34,913 nt of DNA from Candidatus Aegiribacteria sp. (lineage in GTDB: Bacteria; Fermentibacterota; Fermentibacteria; Fermentibacterales; JCC-6): the NCBI GenBank assembly GCA_030600545.1, contig JAUVLV010000026.1:1-34913 (forward strand). The letters are read 5' to 3'. Made by a program: the position numbers and the translations under genes. Every line of letters begins with the position of its first letter. The first letter of the stretch is position 1. Below are positions 15,584 to 22,854 of the stretch, piece after piece. The notes beneath the pieces were generated by a model that worked only from the letters and a program-made list of their open reading frames with translations, had not been told where the DNA came from and did no database searches.

Positions 15584-17061
15584 AAACAGCTGTTGTTAAT
15601 GCCCCCTTCATGGATGGCAAGTTTTCCAGAACCTCCCGCTCCCCTGCCATCAATAAAAGCGGAACTCTGTACTGGCCTTTCTGGCTGGCTCACGGTACGG
15701 GAGCGCTTGAAAAGGCAGGTCATGAAGTTCTCTTCCTGGATTGCCCGGCGGAAGGAATTACTGAACATGACATGCTTCAGATGCTGCTTGAATTCAATCC
15801 GAAACTTACGGTAATTGATACTTCTACCCCCTCTATTTACAGTGATATCAGAATAGCCTCAATGATCAGCAGTTCTTTACCTGATTGCTTCATTCTGCTT
15901 GTTGGTACTCATGTCAGCGCTCTTCCTCACAAGTGTTTGCGCCTTGCTCCACGGGTCAACGCTGTCGCAATCGGTGAATACGATGACACCCTTGTTGATG
16001 TTGCGGAAAAACTCGACGGAGGCGGAGATCTTTCAAAGGTTCCTGGTCTCTGCCTGAATCTGAGGGGAGAACTCGTTGATACAGAGACAAGGGAAATGAT
16101 AGAGGATCTTGATTCATTGCCATTCCTTGCTGATGTATACAGAAAACATCTCAAACCGGAAAACTATTTCTTCGCTGCGGCAAGATTCCCAAACGTAATG
16201 ACAATCACAAGTCGAGGATGCCCGTATAAATGTTCCTTCTGTGTCTGGCCCCAGGTAATGCACAGGGAAAAGTACCGCGTACGCTCGGCGGAACATGTTG
16301 CGAAAGAGTTCCTGCTATTCCATGAATATTTTCCCCGGGTTCAGGAAATAGTTATCGAGGATGATACTTTTTCAATTGACAGCAAAAGAGTCGAAGAAAT
16401 CTCGGAAGTTCTCATTCGAGACCGCAATCGAGTTCCCTGGACCGCCAATGTCAGGGCTAATCTCTCCCTGGAAGCAATGCGTAAAATGAAAGCTGCGGGC
16501 TGCAGGCTAATTATAGTCGGTTACGAATCGGGCTCTCAGAACATTCTTAACGCTGTTTCGAAGGGAACCACTGTCAGCCAGAACATGGAATTCGCCGAGA
16601 GGGCAAAGAAAGCACGCCTTCTGGTTCACGGATGCTTCATGGCCGGCAACCCCGGAGAAACGGCTTATACCCTTGAGGAAACTTTCCAGATGTCCCTGAA
16701 ACTCGCTCCGGACACAGCTCAGTTCTTCCCTATTATGGCATATCCGGGAACCAGACTTTATAAACAGTACAGCAGAGAAGGAAGGCTGAGAACCCGGAAC
16801 TTCGACCGCTGGGTAACTGAAGATGGTCTTCACAACTGCGTTGTTGACCTTCCCGGCCTTTCGTCAGAAACACTTGTGGAATGGTGCAATGAAGCCAGAA
16901 AACGTTTTTATCTACGTCCAGAATATCTTCTGTACAAAATCGTCCAGACAGTGAGACACCCTTTCACGGAGGGGAGAAGAACTATGCGTGCTTTTAGAAC
17001 CTTCAGAAAGCACCTCTTCAAAAAAAATAAGACTGTTCATACAGAGGACAGCGGGAAATGA
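15580..17061 (+). CDS. B12-binding-domain radical SAM protein
   Basis: 493 residues, starting at TTG within the upstream stop; AGAGGT lies about nine bases before it. Residues 1-165 form a cobalamin-binding-like Rossmann domain with LLVGTHVSALP and AIGEYD, the usual class B pattern that lacks DxHxxG. The radical SAM core follows with SRGCPYKCSFC (C214, C218, C221 bind the 4Fe-4S cluster), IEDDTF, and NPGE. Family members include C-methyltransferases and ring-forming enzymes; the substrate is unknown. Being coupled to a GT4 gene, it may methylate or otherwise modify a sugar or its lipid carrier. Cytoplasmic and oxygen-sensitive by family knowledge. Confidence 0.87.
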   Translation: MKTAVVNAPFMDGKFSRTSRSPAINKSGTLYWPFWLAHGTGALEKAGHEVLFLDCPAEGITEHDMLQMLLEFNPKLTVIDTSTPSIYSDIRIASMISSSLPDCFILLVGTHVSALPHKCLRLAPRVNAVAIGEYDDTLVDVAEKLDGGGDLSKVPGLCLNLRGELVDTETREMIEDLDSLPFLADVYRKHLKPENYFFAAARFPNVMTITSRGCPYKCSFCVWPQVMHREKYRVRSAEHVAKEFLLFHEYFPRVQEIVIEDDTFSIDSKRVEEISEVLIRDRNRVPWTANVRANLSLEAMRKMKAAGCRLIIVGYESGSQNILNAVSKGTTVSQNMEFAERAKKARLLVHGCFMAGNPGETAYTLEETFQMSLKLAPDTAQFFPIMAYPGTRLYKQYSREGRLRTRNFDRWVTEDGLHNCVVDLPGLSSETLVEWCNEARKRFYLRPEYLLYKIVQTVRHPFTEGRRTMRAFRTFRKHLFKKNKTVHTEDSGK

Positions 17062-17256
17062 ATCATGCTCCTTTCCGGATAATCACAGGACTGTTCCTTT
17101 CTTCCTGGCTCATCTGTCAGCCGTTTTTCATGGACATCCCTGTTTTTTTCCCTATTACTTCCGGCTTATGAACATCGCCGCGTTAGATGGTATATTAAAG
17201 ACATTGTCCGGAAATCCCGTTGAAACCTGGAAAAAGAGGGCGAAAGGCAGAACGAA
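17062..17256 (+). other. Intergenic leader with nested mini-ORFs and an extended -10 promoter
   Basis: This gap between the radical SAM gene and the priming transferase contains two tiny frames linked by stop/start overlaps: 17058-17171 (37 residues, hydrophobic, ATGA overlap with the radical SAM stop) and 17168-17260 (30 residues, ATGA overlap with the first). Neither looks like a known protein and both may be chance. TGGTATATT at 17188-17196 is a good extended -10, so transcription may restart here. AAAGG at 17243-17247 is the likely ribosome site for the next gene. Confidence 0.35.
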
Positions 17257-18654
17257 CTGAAGAAGAAAAGGCTGTTCATTGGGCTTGCATTTGATGGAAT
17301 GGCAATATTTGTATCCATGACTCTTGCGGCATGGATAAAATTCGATTCGGGTGTTTTTCCCGATTCGGTTTCTATTTCAAACAGCATGATATTCTCTGGA
17401 GCCCTATTGTCCATTCCTTTCTGGTGGCTGATCTTCGCAGCCTCAGGCTCCTACAGGCTGCACTGGGATATGAGCTGGGCTGATGAGATGAAACTTGTTG
17501 TTAAGCCAGTTACTACCGGATTCATAATATTCTTCTTCGGTGCTTTTCTGATATCGCCTTCAGCCTCTATAGGCAGATGGATAATCGTTTTCTATTACGC
17601 AATGCTCCTTCTCTTCGTTTTTACTTCGCGTGGCTGCACACGTATTCTGGAAAGAAGGCTGGCGAAGAAGGGCATCCTCGTCCGTCGGGCAGCAATAGTC
17701 GGAACTGGAAAAGAAGCCTCAAAACTTGAAATCTATCTTTCCAGGAACACTGCGCTGGGATACGATATAGTGGGTTTTGTAGATCCTCAGAAAGATGGCT
17801 CAGTGCAAACCGTTCAGGAGGATAGAATCATAGGCACTGTAAAGGATCTTTCTGTGATCATTAAAAATTTCTCCATACAGGAACTGCTTGTTACAATTGC
17901 TTCGAATTTTCATAACGATATTCTTTCTCTTCTTCTTCCTGCCACCGGAGAGGGTATCAGGGTAAAAGTTGTTCCTGATCTTTTCGATGTTGTTACGGGA
18001 CATGTTCACAGTACCCAGATAATGGGGCAACCGTTCATGGAAATTTTGCCTGAACGACTGAGTTTCTGGCAGAAAGTTGTGAAGGTATGCATTGATTACA
18101 TCATCAGCTTTGTTGTCCTTCTTACAGGTCTTCCTTTATGGCTGGTTCTTGCCCTGTTGATCAAACTGGAATCAAAGGGTTCCATATTCTACCGTCAGGA
18201 AAGGCTTGGAAAAGGTGGTAAACCTTTCAAGGTATTCAAGTTCAGAAGCATGGTTCAAAACGCCGAAAGGAAAAGCGGACCGGTCTGGGCTGGTAAGAAT
18301 GACTCCAGAGTAACGCGCATGGGCAGATTCCTGAGAAAATCCCGCATCGATGAAATTCCTCAATTGATTAATGTCCTCATGGGAGAGATGTCCGTTGTTG
18401 GTCCAAGACCGGAGCGAGCTGTATTTGTAGATGAACTCAAGAAAATGTATCCCTTCTATCAGAAAAGGCTTACCATCAAACCGGGCCTTACGGGATGGGC
18501 TCAGGTCAAGCTCGAGTACGATACGGACATGGAAAGTGTGGCGAAAAAATTAAGATACGATTTTTTCTATATCGAAAATCAGTCAATTTTCCTGGACCTT
18601 GAAATTCTCGTACGAACACTGAATGTTGTTCTTACCGGAGCCGGAGCTCACTAG
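17257..18654 (+). CDS. Polyprenyl-phosphate sugar-1-phosphate transferase (WbaP/WcaJ-like priming enzyme)
   Basis: About 465 residues in three parts: N-terminal membrane helices, a central nucleotide-binding-like domain with AAIVGTGKEA, and a C-terminal Bac_transf domain with a re-entrant membrane segment, then YRQERLGKGGKPFKVFKFRS, KSRIDEIPQLINVL (catalytic Asp-Glu) and VGPRPE. It transfers a sugar phosphate from a nucleotide sugar to undecaprenyl phosphate, the first membrane step of glycan assembly. The first ATG (17299) cuts into the first membrane helix and has no ribosome site. The frame is open upstream and a CTG at 17257, nine bases after AAAGG, restores KKKRLFIGLAFDG with the conserved Asp. 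I therefore prefer CTG; an annotator limited to ATG, GTG and TTG would choose 17299. Confidence 0.88.
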   Translation: MKKKRLFIGLAFDGMAIFVSMTLAAWIKFDSGVFPDSVSISNSMIFSGALLSIPFWWLIFAASGSYRLHWDMSWADEMKLVVKPVTTGFIIFFFGAFLISPSASIGRWIIVFYYAMLLLFVFTSRGCTRILERRLAKKGILVRRAAIVGTGKEASKLEIYLSRNTALGYDIVGFVDPQKDGSVQTVQEDRIIGTVKDLSVIIKNFSIQELLVTIASNFHNDILSLLLPATGEGIRVKVVPDLFDVVTGHVHSTQIMGQPFMEILPERLSFWQKVVKVCIDYIISFVVLLTGLPLWLVLALLIKLESKGSIFYRQERLGKGGKPFKVFKFRSMVQNAERKSGPVWAGKNDSRVTRMGRFLRKSRIDEIPQLINVLMGEMSVVGPRPERAVFVDELKKMYPFYQKRLTIKPGLTGWAQVKLEYDTDMESVAKKLRYDFFYIENQSIFLDLEILVRTLNVVLTGAGAH

Positions 18655-18692
18655 TATTCTGTCAACATCAGACTATTTGAAAGGAAAGATAA

Positions 18693-19850
18693 ATGGCAGT
18701 ACCCCTTCTCGATATAAACAGGCAGCATCGACCAATAATTGAAGATCTCCGATCGGTTTTTAACAAAGCTCTTGAAACATCAAGATTCATAAAAGGGCCT
18801 GATATGGAGCAGCTCGAAAAAGAATTTGCTGAATACTGCAATACCGAAAAAGCGGTTGGATGTGCTTCAGGAACGGATGCTCTTATCCTGGCCCTCATGG
18901 CTGTCGCTGTCAGGCCGGGAGATATTGTCCTGACCACCCCCTTTACTTTCTTCGCTTCCGCGGGAGCTGTTGTAAGGGCAGGAGGTATCCCTGTGTTTCT
19001 GGATATTCTTCCCGATTCCTTTAACATCGATCCTGATCTCCTGTCCGGATGGTTGACGGATAACTGTGCTGTCACAAGCAGGGGAGTTGTTGATAAAAAT
19101 ACAGGTACACGCATCGGGGCAGTAATGCCTGTCCATCTCTTCGGACAAATGGTCGACATGGACAGCATAATGTCAATTTGCAAAGATTGGCGCATTCCCG
19201 TCGTTGAGGATGCCTGTCAGGCTGTTGGAGCAAAGTGGTCAAATAAAAAAGCCGGTTCCTGGGGTGATGCCGGCTGCTTCAGCTTCTTTCCTTCCAAGAA
19301 TCTTGGAGCCCTCGGTGATGGAGGCATGGTCACTACGAGCAATCCTGAAATTGCCGACAGAATAATCAGCCTCAGGGAACATGGCGGCAGGGGCTATATC
19401 CATGAAGAAGTGGGTTTCAATTCCCGTCTTGATGCTATTCAGGCGGGATTCCTCAGGGTCAAGCTGACACATCTTGAAAACTGGCATAAGGGAAGACGGA
19501 AGAATGCCCGTTTTTACCGCAGCGCCCTCAGGGAAGTTAAACAGGTTTCCACTCCTGTGATTAAAAAAGAAGCATGGTCCATTTACAACCAGTATACACT
19601 GAAGGTTTCTCAGCGAGATGATCTTCTTAATTTTCTCAGGGAACACGGAGTCGGATGCGCGGTCTACTACCCGGTGCCTCTTCACCTTCAGAAATGCTTT
19701 GAGTGTCTCGGTTACGAAGAAGGGGATCTTCCTGTCTCCGAGGCTGTTTCAAAGGAGGTTATTTCCATCCCGATCTTCGGGGAACTTACAGAAGATGAAC
19801 TTATTGAGGTTGTCGAAACTATCAAAGCTTTCTATGCAAAAAGGGAATAA
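18693..19850 (+). CDS. DegT/DnrJ/EryC1/StrS family PLP-dependent sugar aminotransferase
   Basis: 385 residues, ATG with AAAGGAAA upstream. It begins VPLLDINRQHRPI, contains GCASGTDALILAL (PLP phosphate binding), EDACQAVGA (Asp that holds the pyridine nitrogen) and FFPSKNLG with the Schiff-base lysine K202. It fits enzymes that convert nucleotide 3- or 4-keto sugars into amino sugars using glutamate. It is next to the priming transferase, so it probably makes an amino sugar for the first or an early position of the glycan. The matching ketosugar-forming dehydratase is not in this window. Confidence 0.92.
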   Translation: MAVPLLDINRQHRPIIEDLRSVFNKALETSRFIKGPDMEQLEKEFAEYCNTEKAVGCASGTDALILALMAVAVRPGDIVLTTPFTFFASAGAVVRAGGIPVFLDILPDSFNIDPDLLSGWLTDNCAVTSRGVVDKNTGTRIGAVMPVHLFGQMVDMDSIMSICKDWRIPVVEDACQAVGAKWSNKKAGSWGDAGCFSFFPSKNLGALGDGGMVTTSNPEIADRIISLREHGGRGYIHEEVGFNSRLDAIQAGFLRVKLTHLENWHKGRRKNARFYRSALREVKQVSTPVIKKEAWSIYNQYTLKVSQRDDLLNFLREHGVGCAVYYPVPLHLQKCFECLGYEEGDLPVSEAVSKEVISIPIFGELTEDELIEVVETIKAFYAKRE

Positions 19851-20571
19851 ACTGTTTCGTGGAAGTATTATTCCCCTGATGTTTATATTCCTGCAGTTTT
19901 CAGAAGTAACTGGCGATGACTTCATTCATTTCATGATGGAGGATATTCATAACATGTTCTCCAGTGAGCCTTTGCTGGTAATTGGTCTTGGTGGGGCCGC
20001 TACAGCAGGGGCTTTCATCCTTGAAGATCATGGGGGCAACGGTTGCTTCATGGGAGATGGATATCTGAGATCTTGCTCAGAGGTGTGCGATAAAGCATTC
20101 GACCTGCCTCTTCTCGGCGCATCCTCAATCACGTGGGGAATCGGGGCTCTTTCGTCTTCCCGCGATGTTGAAGAAACCGGACAGATGCTCACCGAAGGGC
20201 TTCTTCTGTCATTCGGTATAACCGGTGCGATGAAATTTGCGACGGGCAGAACAAGGCCCGATGGCAGCAATACGAGAAGCTTCCCTTCGGGACATTCCTC
20301 CGGTACAGCCTGCGCTGCAGTGATACTCTGGGACAGGTACGGTGCCGGGGCCGGTATTCCGGCAGCAGCAGTTGCTGCTTTTACAGCCCTTTCAAGGGTA
20401 ACCCTTGAAAAGCACTATCCCTCCGATGTAATTGCAGGAGCAGCCATTGGAATAGCTATGGGGCTTGCGGTCGCTGAGGCACATGAAGAAAGTCGGGCTT
20501 CCGGCCAGCAGATTCAGCCTGCATTGGGAATAACATGGAGCAGTGCCGGAGGATTTGGAGTATATTTCTGA
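19834..20571 (+). CDS. PAP2-family phosphatase, probable undecaprenyl-diphosphate or lipid phosphatase
   Basis: 245 residues from the ATG at 19834, which overlaps the aminotransferase end by 17 bases; the frame is open further upstream but that part is the shadow of the aminotransferase. The N-terminus (KLFRGSIIPLMFIFLQF) looks like a signal or membrane anchor. All three PAP2 motifs are present: KFATGRTRP (K134, R141, P142), PSGH (H154) and SRVTLEKHYPSD (R188, H194, D198). Since the catalytic histidines are complete it should be active. With the lipid kinase next door, recycling of the undecaprenyl carrier is the likely role; lipid A or phosphatidylglycerophosphate are alternatives. Confidence 0.85.
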   Translation: MQKGNKLFRGSIIPLMFIFLQFSEVTGDDFIHFMMEDIHNMFSSEPLLVIGLGGAATAGAFILEDHGGNGCFMGDGYLRSCSEVCDKAFDLPLLGASSITWGIGALSSSRDVEETGQMLTEGLLLSFGITGAMKFATGRTRPDGSNTRSFPSGHSSGTACAAVILWDRYGAGAGIPAAAVAAFTALSRVTLEKHYPSDVIAGAAIGIAMGLAVAEAHEESRASGQQIQPALGITWSSAGGFGVYF

Positions 20572-20572
20572 T

Positions 20573-20917
20573 ATGAAAAACAGATTCAGAAGTTTAAAGT
20601 ACGCTTTCAGGGGCATAGGAACACTTCTTGCAACTCAGATGAACGCAAGGATACATCTGTTTGCTCTTATTTTTGTTATTACAACCGGCTTCCTTGTGGA
20701 CCTTGATTCTGGGGAGTGGGCTCTTGTTACCCTTGCTGTTGCAATGGTTCTGTCCGCGGAAGCCATGAACAGCGCTCTCGAATTCCTCGCGAATCACACG
20801 GCACCCGAATGGCACGATTCAATCCAGAAGGCAAAGGATCTGGCAGCAGCCTCCGTACTGCTTGCGGCAGCAGGTGCTCTTGTCATAGGATTACTTGTAT
20901 TCATACCCCATTTCTGA
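20573..20917 (+). CDS. Diacylglycerol kinase/undecaprenol kinase family protein
   Basis: 114 residues, starting at an ATG one base after the PAP2 stop; GGAG lies about 12 bases upstream, within the previous gene. Three membrane helices are visible. MKNRFRSLKYAFRGIG, ATQMNARIHLFA, VLSAEAMNSALEFLAN and KAKDLAAASVLLAA match the small DgkA/UdpK family, including the conserved Glu and Lys-Asp. An ORF extension to a GTG at 20543 exists but only adds residues inside the PAP2 coding end. It would phosphorylate undecaprenol or diacylglycerol in the membrane. Pairing with PAP2 supports a lipid carrier role. Confidence 0.9.
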   Translation: MKNRFRSLKYAFRGIGTLLATQMNARIHLFALIFVITTGFLVDLDSGEWALVTLAVAMVLSAEAMNSALEFLANHTAPEWHDSIQKAKDLAAASVLLAAAGALVIGLLVFIPHF

Positions 20918-20948
20918 TAGAATCCAAAGCTGAACAAGGAGAGTTAAG

Positions 20949-22208
20949 ATGTTAGACAGGGTACTTCTTAGAAATGAGCCGGACAAGGTTCGAGAAGCGG
21001 CCGAGAACAAGGGTGAACCCTGCCCGATAGATGAATGGCTGGAGCTTGATGAAAAAAGACACCAGCTCCTTACTGAAACTGAAGATCTGAGAAAACGCAG
21101 AAATGAACTTTCAAAGGAAGTCTCATCCCTGAAAAGGGAGGGAATAAAGGCGGATGGCCAGATTATTGAAAGCAGGGATATCGGCAAAAGAATCGGTTCT
21201 ATTGAGAAGGACCTGAATGTGACATACACTCGGATGAGTGAACTTGAACTTTACTTTCCCAACATTCCGGACACTGATGTTCCCATCGGCCGGGATGAAA
21301 CCTCCAACCAAATTGTTAAGACAGTCGGGGAAAAACCTTCCTTCGATCATGCCCCCCTTCCCCACTGGGAGATCCTCGGAGGATTGCTGGACCAGGAAGC
21401 TTCCGGATCGATAGCAGGATCGAATTTTATTCTTCTCCGGGGCTGGGCTGCCTGGTTACAGAGAACTCTTATCAGCTGGATGATGGATTTCAACTTCCGG
21501 GCCGGAATGGAAGAGATATGGCTTCCTTTCATCGCTAACCGCGAAAGCATGACTTCCACCGGACAGATCCCGAAACTTGAATATGACATGTACCATATCG
21601 AGAAGGATGATCTCTTTCTTGTTCCCACGGGGGAGGTTCCCCTTACTAATATCTACCGTGATTCCATACTGCAGGAAAAAGACCTTCCCATCAAGATATT
21701 CGGTTACTCTCCGTGTTTCAGGCGGGAGGCGGGAAGTTACGGCAAAGACACCAGAGGGCTGAACAGGGTTCACCAGTTCGAAAAAGTCGAAATGGTCCGT
21801 ATGGTAAAGCCGGATAATTCCGAGGCGTCGCTTACGGAAATGACCTATCATGTGGGAAATATGCTGGAACTGCTTGGTCTTTCTTACAGGGTGTCCCTTC
21901 TCTCAACGGGCGACCTGAGCTTTGCTGCTGCTAAATGTTATGATTTTGAAGTATGGTCCGCCGGTCAGGAGAAATGGCTTGAAGTATCCTCGGTTTCAAA
22001 TTTTCGCGACTTTCAATCCAGAAGAGGCATGATTAGATACAAACCTTCTGGAGGAGGAAAACCCCGATATGTCCATACTCTCAATGGTTCGGGACTGGCG
22101 CTTCCAAGAATAATGGCAGCTCTTATAGAGAACGGTCAGACCGAATCCGGAAAGGTAGCATTACCAAAAATCCTTGCAGAAAGAACAGGAATTAAAGTTC
22201 TGGGTTAA
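20949..22208 (+). CDS. serS: Seryl-tRNA synthetase
   Basis: 419 residues, the normal length, ATG after AAGGAGA. The N-terminal coiled-coil arm (residues ~30-100) is followed by the class II core: motif 2 in SPCFRREAGSYGKDTRG and HQFEKVEMV, then EVSSVSNFRDFQSRR, and motif 3 in NGSGLALPRIMAALIE. It charges tRNA-Ser with serine. This housekeeping gene is 31 bases after the lipid kinase on the same strand, so the polysaccharide run ends in a core gene, which suggests the polysaccharide genes were inserted beside it or that the locus is anchored there. Confidence 0.97.
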   Translation: MLDRVLLRNEPDKVREAAENKGEPCPIDEWLELDEKRHQLLTETEDLRKRRNELSKEVSSLKREGIKADGQIIESRDIGKRIGSIEKDLNVTYTRMSELELYFPNIPDTDVPIGRDETSNQIVKTVGEKPSFDHAPLPHWEILGGLLDQEASGSIAGSNFILLRGWAAWLQRTLISWMMDFNFRAGMEEIWLPFIANRESMTSTGQIPKLEYDMYHIEKDDLFLVPTGEVPLTNIYRDSILQEKDLPIKIFGYSPCFRREAGSYGKDTRGLNRVHQFEKVEMVRMVKPDNSEASLTEMTYHVGNMLELLGLSYRVSLLSTGDLSFAAAKCYDFEVWSAGQEKWLEVSSVSNFRDFQSRRGMIRYKPSGGGKPRYVHTLNGSGLALPRIMAALIENGQTESGKVALPKILAERTGIKVLG

Positions 22209-22224
22209 ATTTTCCATATATGGC

Positions 22225-22248
22225 GGGACGGGCTTGAAAGCCCGTCCC
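22225..22248. repeat. Perfect inverted repeat between convergent genes
   Basis: GGGACGGGCTT (22225-22235), GA, AAGCCCGTCCC (22238-22248): 11 pairs with a two-base centre, or nine pairs around a TGAA-type loop. It sits between the end of serS and the end of the convergent lipoprotein gene. There is no T-run on either side, so it is either an unusual bidirectional terminator or a copy of a dispersed palindromic repeat. Confidence 0.6.
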
Positions 22249-22270
22249 TGGCACCAGCGGAATACAGGCG

Positions 22271-22543
22271 TCAGTGTGAACTCACCTGTATCTGCATCGC
22301 AGAACATTCCTCCATGAAAGCCCTGGCCACAAAACGACCTGCAAGGGCTTCTAAAGAGTGGGGATCTCTTCGGAGGGCACATTCATAGAGTGCAAACGCC
22401 GTAATGTAGTTCCCATCATCCATTGCCTCTCTGGCAATACTGACATAATTGTCAACATTGGCAGGGCAGGAGGATAGTGTTACACTGGCCAGTATTACCG
22501 ACGGCAGAAGCGCTACCAGTATGATTGGTATCAACCTCATCAT
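22271..22543 (-). CDS. Small predicted TPR lipoprotein under tandem c-di-GMP riboswitches
   Basis: 90 residues from the ATG at 22543, with GAGGGGG (minus strand, 22555-22549) five bases upstream; a GTG six bases further is less well placed. The N-terminus MMRLIPIILVALLPSVILAS is a signal peptide and LSSC (C26) a plausible lipobox, giving a mature lipoprotein of ~65 residues. This has one TPR-like helix pair (YVSIAREAMDDGNYITAFALYECALRRDPHSLEAL). It could serve as an adaptor for a larger envelope machine. It is the only gene directly downstream of the riboswitches. The family is not recognised; a partner-binding role is inferred from the TPR. Confidence 0.7.
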   Translation of the reverse strand: MMRLIPIILVALLPSVILASVTLSSCPANVDNYVSIAREAMDDGNYITAFALYECALRRDPHSLEALAGRFVARAFMEECSAMQIQVSSH

Positions 22544-22562
22544 GAGCACCCCCTCAATCTGG

Positions 22563-22578
22563 CCGGGGTTCCCCCCGG
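22563..22578 (-). promoter_or_regulatory. Hairpin between riboswitch and ribosome site, possible expression platform
   Basis: On the minus strand CCGGGG-GGAA-CCCCGG forms a six-pair hairpin with a GGAA loop. It sits between the second riboswitch and the ribosome site GAGGGGG. The CCCC arm could alternatively pair with GGGG of that site, so switching between the two pairings could control translation. There is no U-run, which argues against a transcription terminator. Confidence 0.4.
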
Positions 22579-22584
22579 ACAGAC

Positions 22585-22672
22585 GTCTGGTAACCCGGCT
22601 GTCCTTCCCTGTTTCCAGGGCTGGGATCCGTGGCTTTGCGTCCCGGAGTCTCCCCCGGTTTGCATTGAGTCA
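22585..22672 (-). ncRNA. GEMM-I c-di-GMP riboswitch, copy 2 (gene-proximal)
   Basis: On the minus strand the RNA reads GCAAACC, a stem closed by a GAGA tetraloop, GGGACGCAAAGCCAC, a variable stem, GGACAGCCGGGTTACC. This is the GEMM-I pattern. The G of GCAAACC (plus-strand position 22663), equivalent to G20 of the Vc2 riboswitch, is a G, which by family knowledge favours c-di-GMP over the 3',3'-cGAMP that A20 variants bind. The intercalating A of GCAAAGCC and the C of GGGTTACC that contacts the second guanine are present. It follows copy 1 after about ten bases. Boundaries are approximate because the outer stem is not resolved. Confidence 0.88.
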
Positions 22673-22673
22673 A

Positions 22674-22768
22674 ACGGTAACCCGGCTGTCCTTCCGCTTT
22701 CCCCTGAAGCGTCTGGGACCCGTGGCTTTGCGTCCCGGAGTCTCCCCCGGTTTGCATGACGGTGCTCT
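22674..22768 (-). ncRNA. GEMM-I c-di-GMP riboswitch, copy 1 (5'-most)
   Basis: The same elements as copy 2 are present on the minus strand: GCAAACC with G20 equivalent (plus-strand 22755), GGGGGAGACTCC stem-loop, GGGACGCAAAGCCAC, a longer variable stem (GACGCTTCAGGGG and following), then GGACAGCCGGGTTACC. The conserved core is nearly identical to copy 2 while the peripheral stem differs, as expected for functional tandem aptamers rather than a recent duplication. Tandem GEMM arrays are known from other bacteria and can sharpen or broaden the response. No strong promoter is visible in the 80 bases upstream; transcription could also come through from the radical SAM genes. Confidence 0.88.
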
Positions 22769-22854
22769 ACCGCCAGTTAATATTCTTGCGATTAATTTTA
22801 CTGATGTAAAGAGAGGTAGATATATATGCAGGGGATCGTAGCACTGATGATCCG

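Noticed and set aside
16988-17167. N-terminal part of a 90-residue frame overlapping the radical SAM end
   Set aside because: It lies in another frame of the radical SAM coding end; only the last 30 codons after an ATG at 17168 could form a coupled mini-ORF, and that is itself doubtful.
18668-19195. Minus-strand open frame of 175 residues
   Set aside because: Shadow of the DegT aminotransferase, whose catalytic motifs are intact on the plus strand.
22589-22757. Two near-identical ~80-base units that look like a minisatellite or a short CRISPR-like array
   Set aside because: The conserved blocks match GEMM-I aptamer elements on the minus strand and the variable parts are stem regions, so they are riboswitches.
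22449-22841. Plus-strand open frame of 130 residues
   Set aside because: It runs antisense through the riboswitches and the lipoprotein start, has no ribosome site and its sequence is low-complexity Arg/Pro-rich.
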